Origin: Psococerastis gibbosa
Taxonomy: Eukaryota; Arthropoda; Insecta; Psocodea; Psocidae
Direction: 5' to 3'
Length of the DNA: 64,000 nucleotides
Assembly (NCBI GenBank): GCA_963971405.1
Contig: OZ020486.1
Coordinates: 9,571,419-9,635,418 of the forward strand
A program made the position numbers and the translations under genes. The notes under the pieces were generated by a model that saw only the letters and a list, made by a program, of their open reading frames with translations, did no database searches and was not told the origin of the DNA. Position 1 is the stretch's first letter. The number at the start of each line of letters is the position of its first letter. This document shows, one piece after another, positions 1-12,300 of the stretch.

Positions 1-827
1 TTGCTTCTTGGGGTAAAAAAATAAAAATAACTAAATTTTAATGAAAAATGACTAAAAAATAATTTTTCTGCGAAACCTTTCTATCGATGATTTCTGCCTT
101 CAGGCATGTTTTAGGTGTTAAATTGAGTAACTTTCCCAGAAAAGCATTTGGTTTTGTAAAAAAAATGTTTTTTTTTTTTTTAATGATAGAAAATTCACGC
201 TGAAATGCATTGCGTGCCCTGCCAGTATTGCTGTGTGGTAATGTGTCTGACTATCTAGAATTTACTACACCTCCAGTGACGTCAGGTGGAAACCCCCCCC
301 CCCCCCCCGTGATATCGGGAATTTAACCATAGGAAAATTATTTACCATGGAATTACTCATTTTCACTATCTACTAATTTTGATAAATTGGAAAGCATGTT
401 CGAGTAAACTGGGACCGGTTCTTTCATTTGCAAACCAATGCGCATTAAAGCCTATATTTGGGTGCGGTATTGTAGGTGGGGGAGGGGGGGGGGGTATTTT
501 TCAATCTCAATTTAGTCGTGCCATTGATTAAAAGTTTAATTAACCATTCTCGAAACGAGTGTTCGTTTTTATTTGCTAATTCGGTTTGGTTTTGTAGCAA
601 ATACGCCTTTAGGCAACCTTTTTATAGAACCACAAGGTGGCAGTGTTGGGTCCCTACAACAATAACCTCGTCGTACCGGCTGCTGAGCAAGGGGGGAGTT
701 GGTACCTAAGTTACCTGAAGTTGGTACCTAAAGTGACAGGTGTTATTTCTTGTCTTAAAAAATATCCCATCTCGGAGAAGGTAGTGTATAGCCTAGGGAA
801 AATGAAAAAAGTGAAGTGGGAACTAAC
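1..827. other. Non-coding stretch, no gene recognised
   Basis: No convincing coding region is visible. The stretch is AT-rich with homopolymer runs: a T run near 167-180, a C run at 293-308 and a G run near 478-494. A further 3' exon of the minus-strand Mutator-like transposase might lie here, because its last recognised exon ends in a splice donor at about 827, but none could be identified. Confidence 0.5.
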
Positions 828-1541
828 CTGCAATTGCTATGATCACCAAAAATATGTCTCAATATATTCCTAATGTCCATGCTTAAGTTTTGCTGCAGAA
901 TCGCCTGACTGAGGCTTTGACTTTTCCAATAATTCACGGCCCCCCGAACGCTGGTACGGAACCGCAGTAAATTACTGTTGATTCCTTTCCTTTGTTCGAG
1001 GGGGTAGCCTACTTCGTGTTTTTAGCCATTAGATGGCTGACCATATTCCGGAGGAGGTGGTTCCGGCATTCTATTTTCTGGATAGGCACATCTGGTCCGT
1101 ACGGCATGCAGACTTTTAATGTTTTGTATACACTTGAGTCATTGTCCCCTGGTGAAAAAAGGAATCAGTTAAATAAACTTCGGCTTCAGTTACAGCACGG
1201 CGTTGAAAGTCATACCCGGCATAGGCACGCAGTAGGCTGTTTTGTTGTACATAACTTAAGAGAATTCATGAGTCATTGCATAACTATAATTTAAATATTT
1301 ATATTACTTACCAATAACTTTACGGTACACAAGACCATGCATCGATTTGCTACATTTGAACCCTTCTAGGACAACTGCTGTCTCCATGGCTGTAGAAGAC
1401 TTATTCCAATTCTTGGAGCATTTGTGCTTTAGCACTTCCTCTGTAGTATTCCTCTTACTGCTGTGATCACAAATAGCGCAGTATTTGTTTTTGATGCCTA
1501 CGAACAATGCCTTTCTTGTTCTGAGTCCAATAATGGAGGCC
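828..1541 (-). pseudogene. Mutator-like transposase, three internal exons of a partial gene
   Basis: Three minus-strand exons join in phase without stops: 1541-1313, 1148-1013 and 950-828, with AG acceptors before 1541, 1148 and 950 and GT donors after 1313, 1013 and 828. The product reads as the Mutator-type transposase domain widespread in arthropods. Exon 1 has the CAIC, CSKNW, SSTAME, LEGF and MHGL motifs; exon 2 has GDNDSSVY, PYGP and ECRNHLLRN; exon 3 has the HIFGDHSNC element. The DNDS segment carries acidic residues expected in the catalytic core. Neither the N-terminus nor the C-terminal cysteine region was found, so this is a partial copy; the missing exons may be lost or too diverged to see. 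Phase consistency across two introns suggests a recent or formerly functional intron-bearing gene. Confidence 0.72.
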
Positions 1542-1548
1542 TGTAAAG

Positions 1549-2551
1549 AAAAATTACAATTTCTGATCGAAACGTTTAACCTGCAAGAAAATTGAAATGA
1601 CAATTCTGTTGCACCAAATTTAGAAGGTTCAGACTGAAATTTTTGGAAAAAACGTGGAATATGATAATAGGTATTACTAAATTAGTACAGTTGACTTTGT
1701 TACCTCCAAGAACGAAAATTCTTTTTCTAACAGATATAAGTTTTTTGTCTATAACTAATAAGCCTAGAAAAGCTAAATTCGTATAGTGAACATATCTTAA
1801 AGCCTATATTTATGCATAATGCAAAGTTTATACTCATACCATGCCGCTGCGATGGGATGCATAAACATTAAGTCCTTAACCCCCCCCCCCCCTCCCGCCG
1901 TCTAACGTATACTTTCGCATGAAACTTGTTTTTGTTTAGATTTTTTTCTTTTGGACGCCGTCGAACCCACTTTGGTGGGCCATTGACAAAGATTGATTGA
2001 TTGACTGGAACAAGAGAATTAATTCATTTCGTTAGAAATCTACGGTCATTTCTTGCTTACACACAGTATTTTGAAACCTCTCCCTTAAGTTAATGTAAAA
2101 GGCCCTAGTATTATAGGAAGTAGGAACGAAGTTTTACAAAAATATAGTAAATGTAAATGTAGTAAATGTATCTAGGATGACATGACGTTTACCGGTCATT
2201 TTAAAAATGAGGTGAAAATGTACACCGTAAAGTCATTATACAAGGCAGTGACCAGATGCGTAGAAAAGTTAGTCTTGACAGAAGACATTTAGTTGTCATC
2301 TTGAGTCTTGACACCGGTTGGCGGTTGCCATGGAAACACATAATTGATATTGGCGACTGAAGCTAATTCCACCGCCTTTAAAATATCGCCGCCTTCTATT
2401 GAGTACGAATGACCCATCATTGTTTTTTCCATGATTCCCACGTTAATAAATTGTTTTATTTTTAAGTTTATTGTAATATATTGTGTTCATTTAAAGTTTT
2501 ATTTTATTCAGTGGTGTTGTTAAATATATTAGTGTTATTATTCGGCTCGCC
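1549..2551. other. Intergenic, no gene; possible left end of the ISL2EU-like element
   Basis: No coding region is seen. A C run lies at 1880-1892. If the nuclease gene belongs to a DNA transposon, its left terminus should lie roughly between 2230 and 2500, where short repeats of a CTTGAC motif occur. A convincing terminal inverted repeat partner near 12.8-12.95 kb could not be aligned by eye. Confidence 0.4.
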
Positions 2552-5524
2552 ATGTACGAAAGCACGCCCCTTCGGATCAAATTGCCTGATATATTGGCTG
2601 TGTGCAATGCGTCTGTTGGCAGTCGTAATTACACGGAAGGCGAACAGTTGTATTTGGGAAACCACGTATTGCTTTGTGGAACGGTGCCTACAGAGAGCAA
2701 CGAAAGGTTTATAAAGATTTACGGGCTTGTCCAACAGAGCTCTGCTCTCTCTTCAGAGCCTCACACCGTGAAGGGCACTATTACATATTCTGGGCAGCCC
2801 TCAAATTTTATATGTAGCTGCAAAGCGGGTGCTGCAGGACAGTGCAAACATGTCATGGCAATATTATTGACATGCTTCAGGTTAGTAACAGTTATATTAT
2901 ACCATTCGTATTTTTTTTTTCGCGATTGGGGAAAATTGCACTTTTGCCAATTTCCAATTGTTAGTAGGCTAGATGATAGATAGGACTCCCATAGTAATAT
3001 GTGTATCGCCGCTCTCAGTTCGTTTGGAAAATTGTGTGTGAAATGCTCAGCCTTGTATTGCAAAATTACATCCAGTCGCTCACACTGGCCTGTGACCTAC
3101 AAGGTCTCACCGTATTGTCGCCTCATAAACTCATGTGCACTTGTCTTGTAGGTGTGAGTGTCCCCTATTGCTTCCATTGTAATTGCCTGTTGTTCATGCC
3201 CCCATTTAAGACAATTAAGTAGCCCATACGTGGGGGGCTGATCCTAAAACAGTCTAGTATTGAAACCTAGACCGTAGCCAGTACTTTTTTCGCATGTGTT
3301 TCGAAACTGACACCCCCCCCCCCCCCTCCGCACGTAGAGAGCTTACACAGTTCTTATTTCATAGGCAGGTAAGCCATCACTTTATCCTTTTCTTTTCCGT
3401 TTGTTAAGGTGTAATTAATTCTTTTTCATATCCGCTCACTTAGTCTTCTGTGTGTCTCGCATATTTGGATTATGCTAAGAACAAATTATGACAATATTTT
3501 TTTATTTCACAGCTCAAAGGATATATCAAAGCTCGATAAGATTTCTAGCACTGATATGCGATGTCTGTGGAGTTCCCTCAAGAGAGAAGCAACAGAGAAG
3601 TACGCAGCCCTACCTGTGGAAACATTTTGTTGCTACAATAAAACAAGAGCTGTAAGTAACTCAATTACAGAGCAGATTATTGGTAGATTTAAATATTATT
3701 CACTGCATATTATACAGCCGAGAAGGGTATCGTGATCGCAGTCAGTAGCATGTGAGGGTGACTGCCTCAGAACTTTAACGTAATTATCTGGGATGTTCAC
3801 AATAATATGGTAACATAATAGTAGCATACAGTTTTCATAATGCTGCCGTCGCATATTCAAAGAGTTTTGATACCAATTCATACTGCCAAGCTGCAACCCT
3901 TTGTGTCAGTATTATATTGTCGAGTGAGTATCTTGCTCAGATCTTGCTTGCCTATAACTGGCCTATGCGTTTGTTAATGTAGACAAATGTGGACAAAGAC
4001 TACAAATTGCTTCCTGGAAAAGGAAAAAAATGAGGGCTCACTTAACAACGTCGTGTGATCAAACATAATATTTCAATTGTCATTAATTTTTAGGCTACTG
4101 AAAAAATATACGCTGGGCTTCATTTAAATGCATTCAATGCCGAAGAGGCATACCAAAAATGCACTAAATTAGAAGGGAGTGCTCTAGCGCGGCATTACAG
4201 AGGGTTCGATAGAATTCTCGATGTGGACGTTAATGTGTTCATGGAGGAATACTTTGAATCCCCAGAGGAGTTCAAAACTATTTGCGATAACGGACAAAAC
4301 CGGAATATGAATTACCTTCATGAGGTATGTATTCAATATTTATTGAAAATGTGACCACTGAGTTTCTTCGATGTTATGAATGTAGGTTTAAGCAACTATT
4401 GCAGTAAACAATCTTTCGTGTGCCGTATCTTCAATTAATGGCTTGACAGAGTGGCAGGACATTGCCCGCTGCATATACTTGTATGACTTGCGCCAGGAAC
4501 TAATAATATTCAATATGCAGTATGTATTAATTCAACCTTCGCACAACGTTTTTCTATTAATTGGAACTTCCCCCAGTACGTCATATAATTTGCGCAGACT
4601 TCACACTTCTTCACGCCCTAGGCCTTAAACTGGATACAGCCCCCGTTAGCAAAGCTAATCACGGGCCTGAAAAGAGTAACAAATAAAATAGAAGTCTTAG
4701 GGTCCTAAACCCCCCCCCCCCTTCAGAAATTTGTGAATTTACGCCTATGGTAACCGTCATGAATGTTACAGGTACAAATCGAAGAGCCGCTGCTATGCTG
4801 CCGTGAGTTTTACAGGAAAAATGTTCTGACTGCCATTAATTCTGTAGAAGTGTGCACAAGAACGGCAATGCTTCGCAGCGAATGGATGAAGGAGCGCCGG
4901 TGGCGTATAACTGGCAGTCGCTGCCGCAGTGTTTATACTTACAAGAAGGGCAATTGGGCTGAAAAAGCCATGCTATTGGCTATGCCCAAACCCTTCACAA
5001 GCAAAATTGTTCAACACGGCGTGGACAATGAACCCGTGGCACGGGAGTTTTATGCGCGGGAAACCGAGCAACGCGTCGTTGAGTGTGGCCTTGTCGTTGT
5101 AGAGGATCATCCCTGGATGGGATATTCTCCTGATGGGGTCATATTCAATGACCAAAATCAGCCACTTAAGCTCCTCGAAATTAAATGTCCCTGGTCGGGC
5201 AAGACACTGCCAATGCATGCTATGCTTGAGCATTTGTCCAGACGGCCAGGAGGCTATTTAAATAAAGTGGAGAATAAGGACGGGGGCGATACTCCGAGTT
5301 GGAGTTACCTCCTTAAAAGGAATCATTCCTATTTTAGCCAAATACAACTAGGAATGTTGCTTTTAAATTTACCCGAATGTGACTTCGTGTTGTTCAATAC
5401 GAAGGACAATGCGATGTCTATTGAAAATATTATTTTCGATGAAGTATTTTGCCGGGATTTAGTAGTAAGACTAAAAAGTAATTATTTCAGCCACTTACTC
5501 CATCAGTTTTGTTCGAAGGCTTAG
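2552..5524 (+). CDS. SWIM zinc finger plus YqaJ nuclease protein of an ISL2EU-like transposon
   Basis: Four exons are proposed, 2552-2880, 3513-3651, 4094-4324 and 4772-5524, all with GT-AG borders and consistent phase, giving 483 aa. A SWIM-type zinc finger (CxC, seven residues, CxH) sits near residues 88-101. The last exon holds a YqaJ-type exonuclease domain of the PD-(D/E)xK superfamily: HGVDNEPVAREFY, then GYSPDGV with the acidic residue, LLEIKCPW giving E-x-K, and YFSQIQLGM. A polyadenylation signal AATAAA is at 5541. YqaJ proteins of this kind are the second gene of ISL2EU-type transposons, and the convergent neighbour at 9.3-12.7 kb is a matching transposase. No stop or frameshift interrupts the model, so the gene could be active. 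Role in transposition is inferred. The alternative is an independent or domesticated host copy. Confidence 0.82.
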
Positions 5525-5990
5525 AAAGAGCAGGGTTGCTAATAAAATAAATAATAAGTAATTGTTCGTTTATTTTTTACACTATTAAAGTTTTTTACAC
5601 ATATTCTAGCCCCCCTTAAACGAACGTGTGCGGGGTACCTGCTAATTCAAGCAGACAAAATTGAAATATTATATCAGACATAATCCTAATAGTGAGTAGA
5701 GTCCCTGGGGCGTTAAAAACATGAAAACCTCGGACTGAAATTGAAAAATTTCAAATGGAATGTTTAGCTAATAGTATAAACTAAAAAGTGGTACTAATTT
5801 TTTTAACTAATAATAGTAATTATAACAATAATTCAGTTAGTAAAATGAATATCAAAATTGTATGTGATATGAAATGAATATATACATATACATATATTCA
5901 AATATAGAAATTAATTGGGAAAATATGGGTTTATTAAAAAAGTAAATAATTAATGTACATTAATTAATAATAAATTTATTTATTTAAACA
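5525..5990. other. AT-rich spacer after the nuclease gene
   Basis: Low-complexity AT-rich sequence holding the polyadenylation signal of the nuclease gene (AATAAA at 5541). The block at about 5905-5990 recurs in diverged form at about 6265-6365, flanking the LINE tail between them. No gene is seen. Confidence 0.5.
5541..5546 (+). terminator. YqaJ gene polyadenylation signal
   Basis: AATAAA 17 bp after the stop codon, followed by further overlapping AATAAA/AATAA copies. Confidence 0.55.
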
Positions 5991-5999
5991 ACTAACATA

Positions 6000-6250
6000 T
6001 CATAGATAGAAGAATGGAGAACAAGCAGCCGCCAAAGGAATGAAAGGATGGGCGAGAACAGGACCACCCGGAGGATGGCGGAAGCAAGGTCACAAGGAAG
6101 AAGACCCATCGGCAGGCCGAGGACAACCCTCGGGGAAAGGATTGAACAACTCGCCGAAGCAAGAGGAAAAACAATGGCCGAGCTCAAAGCAGCGTCAGAC
6201 CGGGGCTAGTTCAGGAAATGGGTTCGGGTGATAATTATCATAATTCAGAT
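6000..6250 (+). mobile_element. LINE 3' end fragment
   Basis: In one forward frame this reads as the C-terminal tail common to RTE-like non-LTR retrotransposons: a GRRPIGRPRTT element followed by ERIEQLAEARG and a terminal FRKWVR. A short repetitive tail of the type ATAATTATCATAATT follows. Only the last 70 or so codons remain, so it is a strongly 5'-truncated insertion. Similar AT-rich blocks lie on both sides. Confidence 0.6.
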
Positions 6251-6421
6251 ATTGAAAATTCCTATATTAACAAAAATAATTTAATTGGGAAAAAAAGGGA
6301 GGTTATTAAAGAAAAGTAAATAATTAATATTAAATCATTAATAATATATTTATATATTTCATATCACATAACATATCTGTACAGATCAAATACTTTCTTC
6401 ATTTAACTTTAACTTCATTTA

Positions 6422-8335
6422 CAACCCAAAGGCAGAATAGTTCGTACACCTCAAAAACTCCTGTTTTAAAAAAATAATAATAATCAACTTTATAGATATG
6501 TAGTCTTTTAAAGAATACTTGCTGTCAATCGATAGAGAACATGAGAAAGTACATCTAGCAGCAGAAACTTCAAACATAATACACATGAACAATTCAGAAT
6601 TAATATTTTGTTTCAAGAACTTGGGAGGCGTAATAGTTCGCACAGTCAAAGTGAAGTGTCTATCAGTACTGCGATACCCCTCCTTTGCTTTTTATAGCAG
6701 CGGCAATTCTTTTGAGCACTACTTACTTACTTAACGTGTCCGGGCCTAGGACACGTTGATTCAAAACGTTGCGGCCTGGATGGCCTTGTCGTTGGCGTCC
6801 AAAAGATCCCTCTGGGACACGGCTTCTCTCAGCGTTGGACATACCAGAAGGTGTCCGTCGCTCTGGACTTGTCCGCACTCGCAAGTTGAGACCTCCGCCA
6901 GTCCCCACCTACACAAGTTCGCACGGCATCTTGTGACCCCCGTTCTTAGTCTATTCTGGCTCCGCCATATAGGGTACGACAGTTGGGCTCCGGGCGCCAT
7001 TTTTTCTTGGATGTTAGGTTCTTTTGAGCACTGAAGAAACAATATTACTGCACATCGCTGGTGTAATACCACACCACACATTTTGGATGGATGGATTTCA
7101 GTTCTTCCTTTGTCTTCGGGATCTTTTTGGCTACTACCTTCTTCGTGATGAGCCAAAGGTTTTCAATTGGTGACAAATCTGGGCTATTAGCTACCCATGT
7201 CGAAACCGAATCGTTGTTTTCACCAAACCACTGTCTAGCAGAATTTGTAGTGTGACAAGTGGCCCCGTCTTGCTGAAATATGAAATTGCCTTCGGGATGT
7301 AGGGCACTTATCGGCGGTAAAAGGTCAAATTTCTAAATACTTAGGGTCATTGACAGGGCCTTCTACGAAGTACAGGTGACCAACTCCTTTCGAACTCAAG
7401 CATCCCCATATCATTACACTGGTCGGGAACTTGACCGTCTGTTTTATGCATTGTGGCTGATAAGCTTCAGGCTTCATCCTGATGACTTTGGGTCCTTGAT
7501 TGCCCATATGTAGAACAAACCGTTATTAATCGGACCAAATAATTGTTTCCCAGCGGTCTTTGGCCCATTTTGAAATGTTTCTAGCCCATTGGAACTTCCT
7601 TCGTGTTTGACACCTTGAAAGCGCGGTCATTTTCTTCGCTGAAAACAATTTGTAACTTATTTCTTTCATGACCCTTCAGCAAAATCTTATAGAGAAAGCT
7701 TCACTAGTAGCCTCCCACCACTTTTCAGTGATTTCCTTCAACGTTCCGCGCCTATTTCGAAGAATTAAGGTCTTCAGGTAACTACGTTCTCTCAGAGGAA
7801 TGGGAGTTTTTCGGTATGTTTTTCGTTTAGGATGGCTACTGCTTTTTTCACGGAACAGGCTGATAATTGACTGCACTGTTGAAGGTGGTAGAAGCAGCTG
7901 CTGAACAATGTTCCTCGCAGATTCGCCGGTTTGGTGAAGATATATGATCTGCTTCCTTGTCTCTTCAGAAAGTGGTTTTTCACTAGGCATTTTTGTAGAT
8001 GTTATTTTTACAATATTTTACAACACTTTTCAGGTATTAAACATAAAAACAGAAGTGTACATTTTCCAATCTGCAGTAAAATTTGGCCTTTATTTAGCCC
8101 AAAGGGGGTTCAGTAAAAGTGTGCGAACTAATATGCCTCACGAACGGATGAAGAAATTTTTTTCTGAACTCACCATTCTTATATTTGAAGTAAGTGTAGC
8201 GAGATATACTTTATCATGTCCTCTATCGACTGATAGCAAGTACTCTTTATAATATCAAATAATAAGATTATTATTATTATTTTTAAAAACAGGGGTTGTA
8301 CATTTTTCAGGTGTGCGAACTCTGCCTTTGGGTTG
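6422..8335 (-). mobile_element. Tc1-like DNA transposon, decayed, with long terminal inverted repeats
   Basis: The ends read CAACCCAAAGGCAGA inward from both sides and are flanked by TA at 6420-6421 and 8336-8337, the target duplication of Tc1/mariner elements. The inverted repeats are diverged but extend roughly 180 bp. The minus strand encodes a broken transposase. The HTH region starts at 7990 (SEETRKQIIYLHQTGESA, then a second helix region). Catalytic-domain pieces follow: PTSVMIWGCLSSKG, FQQDGATCHT and SPDLSPIENLW. Several stops and frameshifts separate them, so it is inactive. A LINE fragment with its own target duplication interrupts it at 6721-7018. The right end abuts a CXC-domain exon. 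Confidence 0.85.
6707..7032 (-). mobile_element. 5'-truncated LINE inserted in the Tc1 element, with target duplication
   Basis: The minus strand encodes the C-terminal cysteine-histidine motif of a non-LTR retrotransposon (STCECGQ, then HLLVCPTL). The insertion ends in an ACTTACTTACTTA tail at 6721-6733 and is bounded by a 14-bp direct repeat, TTCTTTTGAGCACT, at 6707-6720 and 7019-7032. This defines a single clean insertion younger than the Tc1 element. Another fragment resembling the same LINE is seen near 22370-22440. Confidence 0.82.
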
Positions 8336-8338
8336 TAT

Positions 8339-8643
8339 TTCAATAATAGGGGAAGCATTGAACACATGCAATATAAGCCACTCTTTCGGCACCCACAAGC
8401 AGCTCCACATTCCTTTTTGCTGTTACAAAATAGCATTTGTAATAAATTATCCGGAGCTGGCGATTGATTCATTGTTATTGGGATGAACGTGTTATTGATA
8501 TATTTCCATCCCCAATTTAAAATTTTTAGATCATGACCTAGCCATATTTGAGTTTGCAGGTACACTCGTTTAAGGTGCTCAAATGCTGCATCAGTTGTAG
8601 GAGGAAATGATGGCAAAAGAACACTTTTCTTTCTGGCTGTTCC
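8339..8643 (-). pseudogene. Exon fragment of an arthropod CXC (tesmin/TSO1-like) repeat protein
   Basis: A minus-strand exon with an AG acceptor just before 8643 encodes a block found in large dispersed arthropod proteins: LPSFPPTTDAAFEHLKRVY, QIWLG, NWGWK, SPAPDNLLQ and a cysteine cluster (FCNSKKECGAACGCRKSGLYC). The reading runs directly into the end of the Tc1 element at 8335, so nothing downstream of the cysteine cluster is recognisable. No other exon was found nearby. It is probably a relic of a repeated, possibly transposon-carried gene. Confidence 0.6.
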
Positions 8644-9307
8644 AAGACCATAAAAAAATTAGATGTGTGCACATCTGAATGTATTGAAAAATAACGAACA
8701 GTGATTTAGATGGCAAGTACCTTATTTTAGAAATAATTTCAAACAGGGTGTGGTCTTTTGGTTAACTACAGTATGATAACTTGAGTAAATCACACATCCC
8801 TAAAAAAATTACGTGCCCCAAACTTCTGAAAACCCATTGCACACCAGACGTGCATCCACGGGCTGGGGAAGTTGAGTTGAAGTCTGAGGTCGAAACCCCC
8901 AGGCTAGACTAGAACAATAATACATAATCAGTCGACGCAGCGAGAGAAAAGTAAGGATTCACGGCACTGAAATACTGTTACAATGGGGACATGTAACACT
9001 ATGTGTTGATACAGCATTTCAGTGCCGTAATTCATATTCTGTCTCGTTTCAGGGGGATTTCTAAAAACCCTAGAAACTAAAACCACCCTCCGTTCAAAAT
9101 GCTGACCAAATGCTCCGTATAGAGAAATTATTTCAAAATAGTGAAATATCCATTTTATTGCCTGTTTAATTACCTTTCTAATTCAGTGGTAATTGAATGA
9201 ATTGAATGAATGAATGAACGACTTTATTGCAATACAAATGGCGAACAATAAGACTATAAAGACTTTTTTTCATGTTAACCATTGAAAAGAAACATACAGA
9301 TGTAATC
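8644..9307. repeat. Non-coding spacer with a small hairpin and the transposase 3' end
   Basis: Inverted arms (CACGGCACTGAAATACTGT at about 8960-8978 and its near complement at about 9011-9030) form a short palindrome. The stretch 9200-9297 matches a second copy at about 18850-18955 (ACAATAAGACTATAAAG motif) and contains, on the minus strand, AATAAA (9223-9228), which could terminate the transposase transcript. Confidence 0.5.
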
Positions 9308-12300
9308 CTAAAATTTATCGTCAGCAAGGAGAGGTGACGTTAAATTCACTAAGCCACAGACAACAGTGAAAGCATTATCAGCAATAGACAGTTGTGACCA
9401 TTCAAATTTTTGTGAAAAAAAGTTCATGGACTTTATGCGCGCATTAGCCCTTTCCACATGAACCCTGGCCCTGGAAATATCTCTATTGTCTAACGCCTCC
9501 TCTTTACTAAATTTAACTTTTCCGCGTAAGAAGGTAGGCCTAATTATGTCAATACCCTTATCAAAACATGGGACATCTACAAGAAACCCTTTGTCCACCA
9601 TAATACAGTCATTTTTTTCCAGTATATCGAGTATCCCACTCTGAAGGAAGATGGTGCTGTCAGAAGCTCTACCCCCGTAAGCTTTGCTCAAGAAGGTAAT
9701 TAAACCGCCTGGCGAAATACCAGTCATCCATTTTAGAGTGAGAGTACCTTTATAATGAGAATAAAGCTTAAGGCGACAAGGGAGACATTTAGGCTTTTGG
9801 ATCGCAACTTCCGTGCAATCTAAAACTACACGAGCCAAGGGGAAATTACGAAAGCATTTTGGTAGGTTTCGAGATATTTCCTCTCTAGAAGGCCAAGGTA
9901 TTGCAGGCTTCAGCACTACGCTTAAAGCGACCACCATCTTCTTGAATTCAGACCTACAAGACGTTGGGGTCAGATTGCCAAACAGAATGCTGAGAACTGC
10001 ATAACTAATATTCAGTTTCAGCTTCATGAATGTCAAAATGACCCTGTCCTTCAAAGTAAGCCTATGAATTCGTTTGTCGACGACAATGGTTTTCACCAGG
10101 TCGACAATAAAATCAAGTATCCGGAAGGTTGGGAGACCCGTAAGGGAATTCAATTTCGCCTCTGTCTTCAACTTCCACGAGAACGGTACATAAATATTGC
10201 CACTCGTGACTTGAACACCTTTGTCTTCTAACCCTCCCTCCATTGGAGTTTGTGCAGCATGCTCGGAACTTGTCTCTAGTAAATAAAAAAAAAACTAAGA
10301 TTAGTATGGAGACATGGTGTAATAAAATGTCCGCAGAACGCTATGAAATCTGCAAAAGAAAAATCTTATAAATACAATAATAATTTTACAAAAGTATTTG
10401 ACGTGATCATAATGTTTTGATAATCAAAACTATGTAAGACAGAAGTTTATAGTCCCGCCTCTCGAACGGGACCACAAACACTCTGTTACGACAAAAACCG
10501 ACCGAATGACGCGCATTACAAAACAGGAAGTTGTTTTGTCGCACCCTGTATTTAAAAATTGAGAACGGGCAAAAAACATTTTTAAACATTTTTCTATATT
10601 CTAATGAAAACACATTTTCAAAGTTTTTATAAATATTCATTGACTGGCCCTGAATTCCGAGGCTTTCAATTTTTTTGAATTACGGCGCGCCACTTATACT
10701 CAATGTATCGAGAATGGGGGACGTGATCTAAATGTTTTAATCTTCAGAAATATGTACGCATAAGACAAAAGTGTACAGTCCCACCTCTCGAACGAGACCA
10801 TAAACACTTCGCTACGACATCCACCGACCGAATGGCGCGCATTACAAAGCAGGAAGTTATGCTGCCACACCCTGTAGCTCTAAATTGAGAGCGGGCAAAT
10901 TTTTTTTAAATTTCTCTATGTCCACTAACAACACATTTTCAAATTTTTTATAAATATTCATGGACTGTCCCTGGATTCCGAGGTATGAAGCTTACGGCAC
11001 TCCACTACTAGAGGATTGTCGCTGTTACCCTGAAACACCCTGGTCAAGGACTTTAATACTTGTATTTCTATTTGTATTTGTATATATTGTCTATCCTCTC
11101 TTAGTTCATGTACTGTAGCTAATTCACCGGCTTTACTTCGTAACTCACTTGCGCCTGTTGGTAGACCTAAACTTTGCAAAATTGTACGAGAGTCAATAAA
11201 TTAATCGTACCTTCAACTGGTGCAAACAAATTTAATAGTGCGTTGGCAGCAACCAAATCATCGGGCGTGGGGTTCTGTTCAGCGATTTCTTCAATAGGCA
11301 CAGAACAGGTGTGCATATGCCTTCGTGCCTTTCTTAAAATTCGTTGAGATGCCAGTTGAGCTTTCCTGGTCTTCCTTGGACTTTTTGGATCGTGGGAGGC
11401 AACAGGCAAGTTAACTGAAGGCACTACTCCTTTTTTTAATCTTCGGCGTTGAACGGGTCCGCCTAAAAATAAAAATAAAGAGCAAAACATAACCAGGACG
11501 TGGACACAAAAGTATTTACCTAGAAGGGCTGTCAAACTACTACAGTGTTGGGCACAAAAGTATTTACCTAGAAGGGTTGTCAAACTACTACCGTGTGGAT
11601 CGAACTATTAAAGATCTAAAAAGTGAGAAAAATTTCAGAAGTTGTCGTAAGAACGAAAGAATGCAGCACCAAAGGCAATAGACAATCAGTGATCTGAAGT
11701 TGGAGATTCTGAATAAGCGCGCGGCGCTTCTGAGTTTCAACAACAACAATGGAAACTATCGGGTAGGTACGGAAGAAGTTCGAGAGGATGAAGTGACTAG
11801 AAGAAGATAGTTTGGTGTATTTACTACCACTCAATACTACTTTACATACAACCACTACTAGCTAATTGAATAATACAATATACAACACAATACTAAGTCC
11901 CTTAATTAATTATTGTAACAATGTGGATAGTTCTTTTCTGTAGTAATAGCAGGTTACCCTGCTTACTCCTGACAGAGTGACCCCATGCCACATTACCGTA
12001 ATTAATATGGGTATGTAACAAACCATGTATGCCATGAAAAGACACCAGTCGATCAAGTTTACGTAGGTAGCAGAAAAGCCACTCAAGCAAGTTCACTGCA
12101 TAATACTATTAGTACGGTCCTCCGACAATAGTTTGCAGCAATTTATTAATAGTAATGAGAACATATTGGCAATGACATTTCTAGGTGATGAATACAAGGT
12201 CCATTATTATTGAAATACATTTTGCTTCCAAAAGTTGTTAAGTAGCCCATTGCGCACTTTTAATGCCTAATGTCAAATGAGTTATACTATATATAACCAG

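Noticed and set aside
476-873. Two overlapping plus-strand frames
   Set aside because: They start in a G run, have no family similarity, and overlap a Mutator-like exon on the other strand.
2230-2520. Terminal inverted repeat of the ISL2EU-like element paired with 12780-12960
   Set aside because: CTTGAC-containing segments occur on both sides but could not be aligned as a convincing inverted repeat by eye.
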